A DNA stretch of 64,000 nt from REEP01 sp964517265 (GCA_964517265.1 CAZFBS010000002.1:1-64000), one strand, 5' to 3'. Positions 9,517-18,713 are shown, numbered from the stretch's first letter. Numbers and translations are program-made. The notes: generated by a model not told the origin, from the sequence alone.

Positions 9517-10512
9517 TCAATGAACGTATTTGGCGGCGATGATCAGCGCCACGAAGCCGAGCATCGCAACCAAGATGGTCATCGTCAATGCGACCGACTG
9601 ATGCGCTTCCTTTCTCTCGAACCAGCGGTGCGGCGCGATCCCCTTTACCAAAAACACCACTTCCGCCGTGAGAATCACGCTGATGACATTGACAACGACC
9701 AGAGTCAGCGCGCTCATCGCCATGTCCATCTCGCTCGCGCCCAGCATCAGCCCGGCGGTGGCGGCCGGCGGTAGCAACGCCACTGCCACCATGACACCGA
9801 CCAGAGTGGTGGACAGGCCGGTGGTCAACGACAGCGCCGCGGCGGCTCCCGACGCCAACGCCAGTGCGATCGCATCGTAACCGACGGTCGTCCGCAGCAA
9901 AATCTCGCGGCTGTCCAGGTCCACCGGGGTGAGAAACGAAAATGCGGCCGGGAGCAGGATCGCGAGCGCAATGCCTACGGCACTGGTGCGCCCCGCCTTG
10001 GCCATCAATGAGCGATCGCCCAACGCCGCCGCTAGAGCGAGGGCGAGGTTTGGTCCCAGCAAGGGCGCGATGACCATCGCGCCAACCACGATAGCGACGT
10101 TATCGGTGATGAGACCGATCCCGGCAACGAGAGTGGAGAGGGCAACCAGAAACACAAACGTGGTGTCCAGCCTGGCACCACTGGCGACGGAATTGTACAG
10201 CTCTTCCCGCGTCGCTATGGTTGCCCGAGAGCGTTCAGCACTGCTTTGCTCCTCGTCCAGTTCCACCGCCGGCAGGGTGGCATCGACCGGCAGGATAGCA
10301 AGCCGCCAGTAGTCTCCGCTCCCCAACTGTGCATGGATGCGGTCAACCAGCGGCTGGCGCTGCGATTGTGCAGTCAGGATCCGTACACATTCGTGCTCTT
10401 CGTCGCCAACACTGTAAACTTGGCAGTCGACCGCCTGATGCTTTTCGGCGATCGCGATGAGCGTATCGGCGTTACCTTTCGGTGCGATCACCTCGATGAT
10501 CTTCAGCTGCAT
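9517..10512 (-). CDS. DUF389 family membrane protein
   Basis: This 331-residue protein has the DUF389 architecture: a soluble N-terminal domain of about 90 residues (MQLKIIEVIAPKG), then a hydrophobic domain with several membrane segments containing the family signatures VVGAMVIAPLLGPNLALAL and LLPPAATAGLMLG. The biochemical function of the family is not established. An ATG at 10512 is preferred over an in-frame TTG at 10521. The gene is monocistronic between the tRNA region and the CtaG-like gene. A small perfect inverted repeat, CCGCGT-CT-ACGCGG, lies about 110 bp beyond its stop at 9396-9409 but has no T-run. Confidence 0.8.
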   Translation of the reverse strand: MQLKIIEVIAPKGNADTLIAIAEKHQAVDCQVYSVGDEEHECVRILTAQSQRQPLVDRIHAQLGSGDYWRLAILPVDATLPAVELDEEQSSAERSRATIATREELYNSVASGARLDTTFVFLVALSTLVAGIGLITDNVAIVVGAMVIAPLLGPNLALALAAALGDRSLMAKAGRTSAVGIALAILLPAAFSFLTPVDLDSREILLRTTVGYDAIALALASGAAAALSLTTGLSTTLVGVMVAVALLPPAATAGLMLGASEMDMAMSALTLVVVNVISVILTAEVVFLVKGIAPHRWFERKEAHQSVALTMTILVAMLGFVALIIAAKYVH

Positions 10513-10634
10513 CCCAGCCAACTGCTAAATTCAAAAGCTGATAGTCGAGGCGGTTATAGTCGAAAAAATCGCTCGCCGGAAAGGGATCCGGATGTCCTGT
10601 CCCGCTCAGTTCCAGCCAGCGCCCCGCCGCCAGC

Positions 10635-11663
10635 TCACGTGGGGGCCGATGTTCGGTGTGCAGCGGCGGTGAGCCAAGCGCCGGCGGCGATGAGACTGGC
10701 GACGAGATAGATCATGCCCATCGGCATCCACATTACCAGACCGGCCAGTTGCTGGTCGGCGAGCGGAGAGACACCCCAGAGGCCGGCGTTGACGCTCAGC
10801 ACCGGATACCATGGCGTGGTGGTAAAGGTGAGCAACGCGCCGAGTAGTCCCGTGTGCATCAGGGTGGCGAGCAGGGAAACCATCGACGCGCCATGCCCAT
10901 GGGAGTCCCTTGCTCCAGGCGTAACGATGCTTGCCCAAAAGAGAAGGCTGATGGCGATCAAAACGACATACGCGAGGGTGTGCAAGAGCGGGTCCAGCAG
11001 CACGGCTTGATAAAGAACGGGCACATGCCAAAGCCAAATGGCCGCGCCGTAGGCCGCGCCTGCTGCCAATGAGCCGCCCAAGTGGCTGCCCCATCCAGAT
11101 AGCGCCGCGGCAAGCGCAGATAGGCCCATCTGCCAGTCCTGCGGCAGCGAGGCGCGCAGTACCGGCAGTGGTGCGGCCAGAACCAAAAGCGGTGGGGCGA
11201 CGGCCACGAGCAGCATGTGCTGGACCATGTGAGCGGAAACCAAAGTGGCCGCCAGCCGGCACAGCGGCGAGATGAGCGCCACCACCAGTACCAGCCATCC
11301 TGCTGCGGCGCAGAGCATCTGCCAGCGCAGCGGACTCTTACCGCATGTCTGAAGAGCCAGCAGACCGCGGCTGTAGAATGCGAAGACCAGCAACAGCGGC
11401 AGCAGGACCGCCGGCGCCAAGCTCCAGGACCCCCAGAGCGTTTCCGGCACCGTGGGGGGGGTGCTTGCCAGACAGAGGGAAAACAGCGGATCGAATGCAT
11501 CGCTGGCGGCGAATGCCTGTGAAGCGCTCGCAACGACGACCAGCACCATTAGTACAGCCGCGAGAGCTTGGCGCCACTTACGCCCGCCTCCGTGATCGAC
11601 CAGGAACATGCAGCCGGATGGGTTGCGCGTGTTCTGCCGGCAGGATGGCGTCAGTGGCTGCAT
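10635..11663 (-). CDS. Cytochrome c oxidase assembly protein, caa3_CtaG family
   Basis: This 342-residue inner-membrane protein belongs to the caa3_CtaG family, which supports assembly of haem-copper oxidases; this is not the Cox11-type CtaG. The sequence shows an N-terminal signal or membrane segment (ALAAVLMVLVVVASASQAFA), about seven further membrane helices, and the conserved histidine motifs AHMVQHMLLVAVAPPLL, LMHTGLLGALLTF and DQQLAGLVMWMPMG. The start at 11663 is chosen because GGGAG lies eight bases upstream; an ATG at 11609 is the alternative. It follows pqqE on the same strand after 178 bp, so it may be expressed with the pqq operon, but the spacing allows its own promoter. Confidence 0.8.
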   Translation of the reverse strand: MQPLTPSCRQNTRNPSGCMFLVDHGGGRKWRQALAAVLMVLVVVASASQAFAASDAFDPLFSLCLASTPPTVPETLWGSWSLAPAVLLPLLLVFAFYSRGLLALQTCGKSPLRWQMLCAAAGWLVLVVALISPLCRLAATLVSAHMVQHMLLVAVAPPLLVLAAPLPVLRASLPQDWQMGLSALAAALSGWGSHLGGSLAAGAAYGAAIWLWHVPVLYQAVLLDPLLHTLAYVVLIAISLLFWASIVTPGARDSHGHGASMVSLLATLMHTGLLGALLTFTTTPWYPVLSVNAGLWGVSPLADQQLAGLVMWMPMGMIYLVASLIAAGAWLTAAAHRTSAPT

Positions 11664-11841
11664 GCGGGTTTCTCCCAACCAGAAAAGGCCCTGCGTTGCT
11701 GTCGACATATCGTGAGCACGAACGGCCCGGCACGGGCAAGGGTTCCGTTCTTCGTAAAGCGATATCGTTTTGCCACATGTTTTTCCTGGCGCACAACCCG
11801 CAGATCTTCGGGCGCATCGCTTAACGCAAACGGCGGGGCGA

Positions 11842-12939
11842 TCATTTCCGGCGCTGCGCGGCCGCACTCCGATAGGTGAAGGATGGCGGCGGTGCTGCCG
11901 CCTCGGCGGCGGCGAGCGCGCCGAGTGACTGGTGCCAGGCGGATTTGTGGCAAGCGGGATCGGCATTGGCGGCATCGCCGGTCAGGGCCATGGCTTGGCA
12001 GCGGCATCCGCCCCAGTCGACGGTGCGGCGCTCGCAGCTCCGGCACGGCTCCGGCATCCAATCGGTTCCTCGGAACTGCCGAAATGCTGCAGAGGATTCC
12101 CAGATTTCCCACAGCGGCCGCTTCCTGACCGTATCGAACACCAAGCCCGGGATCGTCGGTGCCGCGTGGCAGGGGAGGGCACGGCCCGCCGGATCGATGG
12201 TAATGAAGCGCTGACCCCATCCCCCCATGCAGGCCTTCGGCAGCCACGCGTAGTAGTCCGGAACGACATAATCGATCACCAGCACCCCGGCGAGTCGCTC
12301 TCGGGCGGCCGCAACAATGCGCGTCGTTTCCTCCAGTTGCATGCGTGTGGGGATCAGCGCGGCACGGTTGGCAAGCGCCCATCCATAATATTGAACATGC
12401 GCGATTTCCAGACGACGAGCGCCCCAGTCGACCGCGAGGTCGATGAGGCCGCCTACGCGTGTGCAATTGTGGCGATGGAGGACGGCGTTCAGCGTCAACG
12501 CCAAGCCCGCGTCCTTCACCAATGCTGCGGCACGCTCTTTCTGCTCATAAGCACCCTTGAGCCCACCGATCCACCGGGTGCCTTCGGGCGATGTGTCCTG
12601 AAGGCTGATCTGAACATGCTCAAGGCCGGCATCGGCCAGACGTTGTGCCCGCTCACCGTCCAGCAGGATGCCTGAAGTGATCAGGTTGCTGTAAAGGCCG
12701 CAGGCCGCCGCATGCCCGATCAGGATCTCCAGATCGGTGCGCACAAGCGGCTCGCCGCCGGAGAAATGCACCTGCAGGATGCCGAGATCCGCTGCTTGAT
12801 CCAGGACACGCTGCCAGGTTGCGCAGTCCATCTCAGCCCGCGTCGGCTCCAGCTGAAGAGGATTGGAGCAGTAGACGCAGCGCATCGGACACCGGTGCGT
12901 CAGCTCGGCAAGCAGGGCAAGCGGCGGCGCAGGAGTCAT
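11842..12939 (-). CDS. pqqE: PQQ biosynthesis radical SAM enzyme PqqE
   Basis: PqqE is the radical S-adenosylmethionine enzyme that forms the carbon-carbon bond between the glutamate and tyrosine of the PqqA peptide, the first step of PQQ synthesis. The CxxxCxxC cluster motif is visible at CPMRCVYC (about residue 17), the SAM-binding GGE in VHFSGGEPL, and C-terminal cysteines (EPCRSC, GGCRC, PACHKSAW) that would ligate the auxiliary Fe-S clusters. The length of 365 residues is normal for the family. It overlaps pqqD by four bases, so translation is probably coupled, and it acts with PqqD as the peptide chaperone. Confidence 0.95.
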   Translation of the reverse strand: MTPAPPLALLAELTHRCPMRCVYCSNPLQLEPTRAEMDCATWQRVLDQAADLGILQVHFSGGEPLVRTDLEILIGHAAACGLYSNLITSGILLDGERAQRLADAGLEHVQISLQDTSPEGTRWIGGLKGAYEQKERAAALVKDAGLALTLNAVLHRHNCTRVGGLIDLAVDWGARRLEIAHVQYYGWALANRAALIPTRMQLEETTRIVAAARERLAGVLVIDYVVPDYYAWLPKACMGGWGQRFITIDPAGRALPCHAAPTIPGLVFDTVRKRPLWEIWESSAAFRQFRGTDWMPEPCRSCERRTVDWGGCRCQAMALTGDAANADPACHKSAWHQSLGALAAAEAAAPPPSFTYRSAAAQRRK

Positions 12940-13223
12940 GAAACCAGCACTCCCTTGTCCATCAGGTCCTGCACCAGCGTTATCACATCTGAAGCGATTT
13001 CCTCGCGACCGGCGTCGAATGCGGCGACAAACTCGTCGACGATCGCTGCAATCGAGGTCTGACCGTCACATCGCTGCAGTATTTTCAATGCGATCTCGTC
13101 CGGCATCAGCAGCCGCTCCGGGGCCAGCACGACCCATTGGCGGCGCCGTGCATCGAACGTGAGCCGGACGTGGGACGCCAGCCTCGGCTGGGCCTGCTCC
13201 CCGACCGTCGATCTCGCCGTCAT
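12936..13223 (-). CDS. pqqD: PQQ biosynthesis peptide chaperone PqqD
   Basis: This 95-residue protein is PqqD, the RRE-type chaperone that binds the PqqA precursor and presents it to PqqE. The segment WVVLAPERLLMPDEIALKIL and the later cysteine-containing CDGQTSIAAIVDEF match the family. It is a stand-alone protein here, not fused to PqqC or PqqE as in some species. Its ends touch or overlap both neighbours (pqqC ends at 13223, pqqE begins inside its stop), which fits a tightly coupled operon. Confidence 0.93.
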   Translation of the reverse strand: MTARSTVGEQAQPRLASHVRLTFDARRRQWVVLAPERLLMPDEIALKILQRCDGQTSIAAIVDEFVAAFDAGREEIASDVITLVQDLMDKGVLVS

Positions 13224-13960
13224 CAGCTATCTTTCGCAAGGAAGGCGCCGGGTGCGACCAGCCGCGGCTCGACATAGGCGAAATACAGGGCATCCAGTTG
13301 TGCCCACAGCACATCACATTTGAAGCGCAAAGCATCCAGCACCGCCTGCTGTTGCTGAGGCGTGTGCGCATTTCGCTTCACGTAGTCCAGAGCGAACGCC
13401 ACATCCTTGGGAGCTTCGACAATGCGGCGGCGGAAATACTGCATGACGTCTTCGCCAATGAACTCATAGTGCGCCAGCATCCCGGCAATCCGCTCTTCGT
13501 GAATCTGCGGGGCGAACAGTTCAGTCAGCGACGAGGCGATTCCTTCAAGAGTAGGGCGCTCGCCGACAAAGCGAACATAGGCCTCCACTGCGAAACGAGT
13601 AGCTGGCAGGGCCCCTGTCATCGATTCCACGTATGCGCGCTCAAGACCAAGACCGTCCGTTAACCGCAGCCAGCGCTCGGTTCCACCCTGATCGTCGCCT
13701 GAGCCGTCGTGTTCGATCACCCGGTGCAGCCACGCGCGACGGCTCGCCCGGTCGGTCATCCCGCTCATCAGTGTCAGATCCTTGCGCGGAACGGCAACCT
13801 GATAGCAATAGCGATTGAGCGCCCAGGCCTGGACCTGTCCCTGGCTTAACTTCCCCGTATGCAGCAGCCGGTGAAACGGATGGCGATCATGATAGCGCTC
13901 GGCTCCAATCCGGCGCAGATGCTCTTCCAACTGATCAGGGCTCAATAGCGTCTCTGTCAC
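13223..13960 (-). CDS. pqqC: Pyrroloquinoline-quinone synthase PqqC
   Basis: PqqC is the cofactor-free oxidase that carries out the last step of PQQ synthesis, ring closure and an eight-electron oxidation of AHQQ. The 245-residue length and the all-helical sequence with YHDRHPFHRLLHTGKLSQGQ and NRYCYQVAVPRKD fit the family well, including conserved histidine, tyrosine and arginine residues of the active-site pocket. It starts with ATG inside the end of pqqB (four-base overlap) and runs directly into pqqD. Confidence 0.95.
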   Translation of the reverse strand: MTETLLSPDQLEEHLRRIGAERYHDRHPFHRLLHTGKLSQGQVQAWALNRYCYQVAVPRKDLTLMSGMTDRASRRAWLHRVIEHDGSGDDQGGTERWLRLTDGLGLERAYVESMTGALPATRFAVEAYVRFVGERPTLEGIASSLTELFAPQIHEERIAGMLAHYEFIGEDVMQYFRRRIVEAPKDVAFALDYVKRNAHTPQQQQAVLDALRFKCDVLWAQLDALYFAYVEPRLVAPGAFLAKDS

Positions 13961-14886
13961 GCCTCGATCTCCATGCCGTCGAAGGCGATCTCCCAGCCGG
14001 CCGCTTCGGCGATGGCGCGCTCGTGCGAGTCCGCCAGCAGAAGTGGGTTCGTATTGTTAAGGTGAATGAAGATCTTCCTGCGTACGCCGAGGGAGGCGAA
14101 CGAGGCGAGCGATCCGCCTGCGCCGTTGACGCTCATATGCCCCATCCGGCCGGCCGTCTTGACCCCCGCGCCGCTTGTCCGCATCTCATCGTCGGTCCAT
14201 GTCGTGCCGTCGAAGAAAACGAGCGGTGCGCCTGTCACCCGGCCGGCGACCTCCCGGGAAAGCCGGGCACAGGCGGGGATGTAGTAAAAGAAATGGTCGG
14301 TTCCGGTCTCCGTGATCTTGAGACCGATCGTGTCTTCCCGCACCGTGCCGAAGTCCGCGCCCGCGGAAGAATCCTCCAGATAGAGAGCAACCTTGCCCGG
14401 CACCGCGAAGGCTTCCACGCTCAGCCCTGCCGGCAGTCCATCCGGCCCGACGAGCGTCGTTTCCGCATCGAGGACCAACGGGGTCCGGGTAACGATGTCG
14501 CGGCGCAGCACGTCGAACACCGGGTTGGCCGCGAGCACGGCAAGGACCCTGGGCGTAGCATAGAGCATGAGCGGCTGGCTCTCACGGAGGCTGAGCAGTC
14601 CCGCCACATGATCGACATCCGCATTGGTCAGGACAATGCCGGTAACGGGGCTATCGCGCACGTCATTTCTGGGGTGCAGCCAACGTGTTTGCTCCAGTTG
14701 CAGCCTGATGTCGGGAGAGGCGTTGAGCAGGTACCATCGGGCGCCGTCGGCGGTCACCGCCAGAGACGACTGCGTTCGCGGAATCGCCGCGAGATCATCG
14801 GCGCGGGCGCGCCGGCAATTCTCGCAGTTACAATTCCATTGCGGAAAGCCGCCTCCTGCGGCCGATCCGAGGACGATCACCCTCAT
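13957..14886 (-). CDS. pqqB: PQQ biosynthesis protein PqqB
   Basis: PqqB has a metallo-beta-lactamase fold and is reported to act as a hydroxylase on the tyrosine-derived part of the PQQ precursor. The N-terminus MRVIVLGSAAGGGFPQWNC is the typical PqqB start, followed by CNCENCRRAR with zinc-binding-type cysteines and LTNADVDHVAGLLSLRE, the metal-site motif. The ATG at 14886 is chosen from this signature; in-frame TTG and GTG codons lie just upstream. The protein has 309 residues, normal for the family. It lies 70 bp after pqqA and overlaps pqqC by four bases. Confidence 0.95.
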   Translation of the reverse strand: MRVIVLGSAAGGGFPQWNCNCENCRRARADDLAAIPRTQSSLAVTADGARWYLLNASPDIRLQLEQTRWLHPRNDVRDSPVTGIVLTNADVDHVAGLLSLRESQPLMLYATPRVLAVLAANPVFDVLRRDIVTRTPLVLDAETTLVGPDGLPAGLSVEAFAVPGKVALYLEDSSAGADFGTVREDTIGLKITETGTDHFFYYIPACARLSREVAGRVTGAPLVFFDGTTWTDDEMRTSGAGVKTAGRMGHMSVNGAGGSLASFASLGVRRKIFIHLNNTNPLLLADSHERAIAEAAGWEIAFDGMEIEA

Positions 14887-14956
14887 CACGAGGAACAATC
14901 ATGAGCATGGACGTGGCGGCCCACGGACGGGCCGCCCATCCTGCCCGGCGTCGGGT

Positions 14957-15037
14957 TCAGAGTTCTGCGCAGGCGTAGCAGTTGATTTCCATGCCGAGGG
15001 CGATCTCGATGACCTTGGGGCGCTTCCACTGCCGCAT
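14957..15037 (-). CDS. pqqA: PQQ precursor peptide PqqA
   Basis: This 26-codon gene encodes a peptide beginning MRQWKRPKVIEIALG and ending in MEINCYACAEL. Glutamate 17 and tyrosine 21, spaced E-x3-Y, are the residues joined by PqqE and converted to PQQ. A strong ribosome binding site GGAGG stands seven bases before the ATG. Upstream on the minus strand is a perfect TTGACA at 15083-15078, but no good -10 element at 17-18 bases, so the promoter is uncertain. It is the first gene of the minus-strand pqqABCDE operon. Confidence 0.95.
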   Translation of the reverse strand: MRQWKRPKVIEIALGMEINCYACAEL

Positions 15038-15305
15038 GTTCCATCCTCCTTCACATTCACGAAAACGAAGTTCTGCCTGTCAAGATAGGATGCCCTATTG
15101 GATAATGCTCGTGAAACCGAAACAACGGAGCCTTCGACGCGTTGGCTGAACCCTCGTCGCCGGGTCTACAGCGTTCGGCTCTCGACGTTCCAGAGGCTTG
15201 CGGTCAAAGGGCACGACTGTGACGGCTTGGCAAGAGCGCCTTCATTGGGATTGGCGGTACAGAATCAAGAACGTCTCTGGCAGGAAGTGAAGCACGCCCG
15301 CTGTC

Positions 15306-16070
15306 ATGCCGCCTGATCTGCCAATACCGGCTCTGGAGGTCTGCAATGTCTCGTGGTCCTACGAGGACGGGTTTGCGCTGAACAATATCTCGCTGGTTGT
15401 TCGTCGAGGGGTCTTCACCGTGCTGCTGGGCCCCAACGGGGCGGGCAAGACGACCTTGTATTCGCTGATTGCGCACCTGTTCGAGAGCCGGAGCGGCGTC
15501 ATCCGGATCGACGGGTGGGATGTCCGGACGGCACCGAGCCGAGCTTTGCGCCGACTTGGCATCGTCTTTCAGCAATCTACCCTGGATCTCGATTTGACGG
15601 TGGCCCAAAACCTGCGTTACGTCGCGGCCCTGCATGGCATTGTCGGCCGGACTGCTGAACAAAGGATCGATGCGGTGCTCACGCAGTTCGGCCTGCAGGA
15701 CGAGCGCAATCGCACGGTGCGGGTACTCAGCGGCGGATACCGGCGAAGAGTTGAACTGGCTCGGGCGTTGCTTCACGAACCGGCGCTGCTGTTGTTCGAT
15801 GAGCCGACGGTGGGACTCGACGTGCCGACGCGACAGGCGATCGTCGACCATGCCCACGCCCTTGCGCGTGAGCAGGGCGTTGCCGTGTTGTGGGCAACAC
15901 ACCTGATCGATGAGGTCGGCACCGACGACCGGATCATCATCATGCAGAGCGGGACGATCATCGCGGACGGCACGGTTACGGATATGACATCGTTGGCCGG
16001 GTGCGCAAGCATTGGCGAGGCATTCTTGCGGCTGATGGCACAGGACGGCACTGGCGGGACCCGCAGATGA
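15306..16070 (+). CDS. ABC transporter ATP-binding protein of PQQ-linked alcohol oxidation type
   Basis: This 254-residue ABC ATPase carries Walker A (LLGPNGAGKTTL, about residue 40), the signature VLSGGYRRRVELARAL, Walker B (LLLFDEPTVGLD) and the switch histidine (WATHLIDE). The protein and its neighbour resemble the ABC pair repeatedly found beside genes for PQQ-dependent alcohol or phenylethanol oxidation (Ped-type systems). The substrate is not established. It is divergent from pqqA with a 268-bp gap, which supports a shared physiology, and it ends in an ATGA overlap with the permease gene. Confidence 0.8.
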   Translation: MPPDLPIPALEVCNVSWSYEDGFALNNISLVVRRGVFTVLLGPNGAGKTTLYSLIAHLFESRSGVIRIDGWDVRTAPSRALRRLGIVFQQSTLDLDLTVAQNLRYVAALHGIVGRTAEQRIDAVLTQFGLQDERNRTVRVLSGGYRRRVELARALLHEPALLLFDEPTVGLDVPTRQAIVDHAHALAREQGVAVLWATHLIDEVGTDDRIIIMQSGTIIADGTVTDMTSLAGCASIGEAFLRLMAQDGTGGTRR

Positions 16071-16882
16071 GGCTGGCCCGCTTTCCAATCGCCCTCAAAG
16101 GCATTGTCGTTCGCGAGGTGCTCCGGTTTCTCTCCCAACGCGGGCGGTTCTTCGCGGCGCTGGTCAGACCGTTGGTTTGGCTTCTCGTGTTTGCCGCCGG
16201 TTTTCGCACCGCGCTGGGAGGCGTGCTCACGCCCCCTTACGAGTCCGCCGTCGCTTACGAAATCTACATCGTGCCGGGGCTTCTCGGCATGATCCAGCTG
16301 TTCAACGGGATGCAAAGCGCCTTGTCGATGGTCTACGACCGGGAAATGGGGAGCATGAAAATCCTGCTGGTCGCGCCTTTGCCGCGCTGGTACCTGCTTA
16401 CCTGCAAACTGCTGGCGGGAACCGCCGTCTCTTGTCTGCAGGCCTATGCCTTTCTGCTGATCGCTGCGGTGTTCGGGATCCGCTTTTCCGCCCTCGGCTA
16501 TGGCGCGATCGCACCGGCCCTGATCCTCTCCGGCCTGATGCTGGGCGCGATCGGGCTTCTCTTATCGTCGGCAATTCGCCAGCTCGAGAACTTTGCCGGT
16601 GTTATGAACTTCGTCATTTTTCCGATGTTCTTCCTGTCCAGCGCGCTTTACCCGCTGTGGCAGATCGAGGAGTCCAGCACCTTGCTGGCCATGCTCTGCC
16701 GGCTCAATCCCTTCACCCATGCGGTGGAGCTGATCCGCTTCGCACTCCATCTTCAGCTGAACGGGGCCGCTCTGGCCTATGCCGGAGGCGCGCTCGCGCT
16801 CTTTCTTACGCTCGCGATCATCGGCTACAGACCGGACAAGGGCCTGATGCAGCGTAAACAGGGCATGGCGGGCGGTGGATGA
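16067..16882 (+). CDS. ABC-2 type transporter permease (PedC-like)
   Basis: The 271-residue protein is an ABC-2 type permease with about six membrane segments. It contains the family segments RPLVWLLVFAAGFRTALGG, MVYDREMGSMKILLVAPLPR and NFVIFPMFFLSSALYPLW. The start is placed at the ATG that overlaps the TGA of the ATPase gene (ATGA), so the pair is translationally coupled; an upstream in-frame extension is thereby rejected. It would form the membrane channel for the preceding ATPase. By family context it belongs with PQQ-dependent alcohol oxidation, though direction and cargo of transport are unknown. Confidence 0.78.
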   Translation: MRLARFPIALKGIVVREVLRFLSQRGRFFAALVRPLVWLLVFAAGFRTALGGVLTPPYESAVAYEIYIVPGLLGMIQLFNGMQSALSMVYDREMGSMKILLVAPLPRWYLLTCKLLAGTAVSCLQAYAFLLIAAVFGIRFSALGYGAIAPALILSGLMLGAIGLLLSSAIRQLENFAGVMNFVIFPMFFLSSALYPLWQIEESSTLLAMLCRLNPFTHAVELIRFALHLQLNGAALAYAGGALALFLTLAIIGYRPDKGLMQRKQGMAGGG

Positions 16883-16931
16883 GGGAGCGAGCCGGAAATG
16901 CCGGGCACCCGCTGCGGAGAAGGCAAGATCG

Positions 16932-17705
16932 TCACCCGACGGCTGCAGCCGGCGGGTCCGCCGGCGGCGAGGTGTATCTACCGATGACGTCCCGGATCGG
17001 GCCAAAGGCGACAACGCTACCCTCGTCCAGCAGCACCGCCTTGTCGCACCAGCGGCACATCAAATCTAGGGAATGGGACGCCAGAACGAGAATACTGGAC
17101 CGATTGACAAAGCCTTCCATCCGAGCGTGAGCCTTGTCCATGAATTGGCTGTCACCGGCAACGATCCATTCGTCCATCAGCAGGATATCAGGAGAAACGC
17201 TGGTGGAGACCGCGAAGGCAAGCCTGAGCATCATTCCGCTGGAGTACGTCCGGACCGGCATTGCCAGGTAATCACCCAGTTCGGTGAAATCAGCGATTGC
17301 ATCGGCATGCTCGCGAATTTCTTTTGGCGAGAGACCGAGGATCATGCCGCGCAAGGCGATATTTTCGTATCCCGTTGCCTCCATATCCATGCCAAGGGCC
17401 GGATCGAACAGCGCAACGACCTGCCCCTCGCAGCGGACGATGCCGTGGGAAGGCTCATAAACGCCGGCGAGGACGCGCAGCAGCGTCGTTTTGCCGGCTC
17501 CGTTGTGGCCGATCAACCCGACACGGTCGCCATGACGAAAGGACAATGAAACATCCCGAAGAGCTTGTACGCAGACGCGATCGCTGGAATCCCGGCCAAT
17601 GCGCCCGCCGGTGCCCAGATGCATCAACCGCTTTGTCAGCAACCGGCTGCCGCCCCCGTAAAGAGGGAAGTCAACGCCCACCGACTGTAGTTCAATGTAC
17701 GTCAC
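16932..17705 (-). CDS. Polysaccharide export ABC ATPase (Wzt/KpsT-like)
   Basis: This 257-residue ATPase belongs to the capsule/O-antigen exporter group. It has the long N-terminal lead-in typical of Wzt/TagH proteins, Walker A (GLIGHNGAGKTTLLRVL), the group-specific Q-loop region (DMEATGYENIALRG), the signature TYSSGMMLRLAFAV and Walker B (ILLMDEWIVAGD). It lacks the C-terminal carbohydrate-binding domain of O9a-type Wzt, so it is more like the short versions. Its stop converges on the permease gene of the preceding plus-strand pair. It works with the permease encoded six bases upstream to move an undecaprenyl- or lipid-linked glycan across the inner membrane. Confidence 0.85.
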   Translation of the reverse strand: MTYIELQSVGVDFPLYGGGSRLLTKRLMHLGTGGRIGRDSSDRVCVQALRDVSLSFRHGDRVGLIGHNGAGKTTLLRVLAGVYEPSHGIVRCEGQVVALFDPALGMDMEATGYENIALRGMILGLSPKEIREHADAIADFTELGDYLAMPVRTYSSGMMLRLAFAVSTSVSPDILLMDEWIVAGDSQFMDKAHARMEGFVNRSSILVLASHSLDLMCRWCDKAVLLDEGSVVAFGPIRDVIGRYTSPPADPPAAAVG

Positions 17706-17711
17706 GAGAAA

Positions 17712-18713
17712 TCAAATCCAGTAAGCCAGCCGGCAGCGGAATCGCCGGAAGAACAGCCATGTCAACGTCCAGCCAACGAGCGTTGTGCCGACAACGACCT
17801 GATACGTCAGCATCTCGGGAACATTGCCGAGCAGTGGCGCGCGCAGGATCTCGACGAAATGGTAAAACGGATTGGCTTCGGCAAACACCACTCTCTCGCG
17901 GAGCAACTCGGGCATCCAGATGATCGGTGTCAAAAAGAACGCGACCTGAACAAGGCTTGCCGCGATCGGAGGAATGTCGCGAAAACGGGCGCACACGGCC
18001 CCGAGCAGCAATGTTATCCAGATGGCGTTGATGATCAACAAGACCAGTCCGGGAATGATCAGGAGCACAGACCAGCCGGGCCATATCTGAAAAATGATCG
18101 CCACCGCTACGAACACGACGGCATTGTGAGCAAGCATGATCAGATTGCGCCATACGGAGCGCATCACGTGAAGGGTAAAAGGAAGGCGCACCTGTCTGAT
18201 GAATCCTTCCGCCGCAATCAAGGAGGTGCAGCCTTCGGTGATCACCGAGGAAATGAAACCCCAGATGAGGAACCCCAGCGTCAAGAACGGCAGGTATGTG
18301 GCGAGCTCAATCCCGAACAGCTGGCCGTACAAGAATCCGAGCGCGCCGATCATAATGGCCATGCTGAGCGTCAACCAGAAGGGGCCGAGCATTGACCGAC
18401 GATAGCGCTGCTTGATGTCTTGCCAGCCCATGCTGACCCACAAACGCCATAAGACCGCTGTGCGGGCAAAGTCAGACAGAGCGAGTTGTGTCGCCGACAC
18501 TCCCGAGCCGAATTCAGAGGGCCGAGAGATCTGCGGGATGGAAACGGGCGTGGCCGAGCCGGCCGCATATTCGGTCTGGCTTGATGTCTGCATCGATGTG
18601 TCAATGTCCTGCGAAGCGCCTGCCGCGCCCATGGATGGAAGGGCATGCAGGAGTTTCTGCCGCTTTCCGACGATGAACAGACTGTGAATAAGGCGCCGCG
18701 ACAAGCACCGCAA
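17712..18713 (-). CDS. Polysaccharide export ABC permease (Wzm/KpsM-like)
   Basis: The protein has up to 333 residues with a poorly conserved N-terminal 75 residues, then a Wzm-like core: LWRLWVSMGWQDIKQRYRRS, followed by GPFWLTLSMAIMIGALGFLY and four or five more membrane segments (for example LIINAIWITLLLGAVCARF and FFLTPIIWMPE). This RYRRS-LGPFW signature is typical of ABC-2 polysaccharide exporters. The true start may be one of several downstream ATGs, because no clear ribosome binding site was seen. It pairs with the ATPase six bases downstream and is divergent from a glycosyltransferase gene, forming part of the surface-glycan region. Confidence 0.83.
   Translation of the reverse strand: MRCLSRRLIHSLFIVGKRQKLLHALPSMGAAGASQDIDTSMQTSSQTEYAAGSATPVSIPQISRPSEFGSGVSATQLALSDFARTAVLWRLWVSMGWQDIKQRYRRSMLGPFWLTLSMAIMIGALGFLYGQLFGIELATYLPFLTLGFLIWGFISSVITEGCTSLIAAEGFIRQVRLPFTLHVMRSVWRNLIMLAHNAVVFVAVAIIFQIWPGWSVLLIIPGLVLLIINAIWITLLLGAVCARFRDIPPIAASLVQVAFFLTPIIWMPELLRERVVFAEANPFYHFVEILRAPLLGNVPEMLTYQVVVGTTLVGWTLTWLFFRRFRCRLAYWI

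Noticed and set aside
14957..15305. TTGACA at 15083-15078 as a confident pqqA promoter
   Set aside because: The -35 element is perfect, but no acceptable -10 lies 16-18 bases downstream, so it was mentioned only in the pqqA entry.
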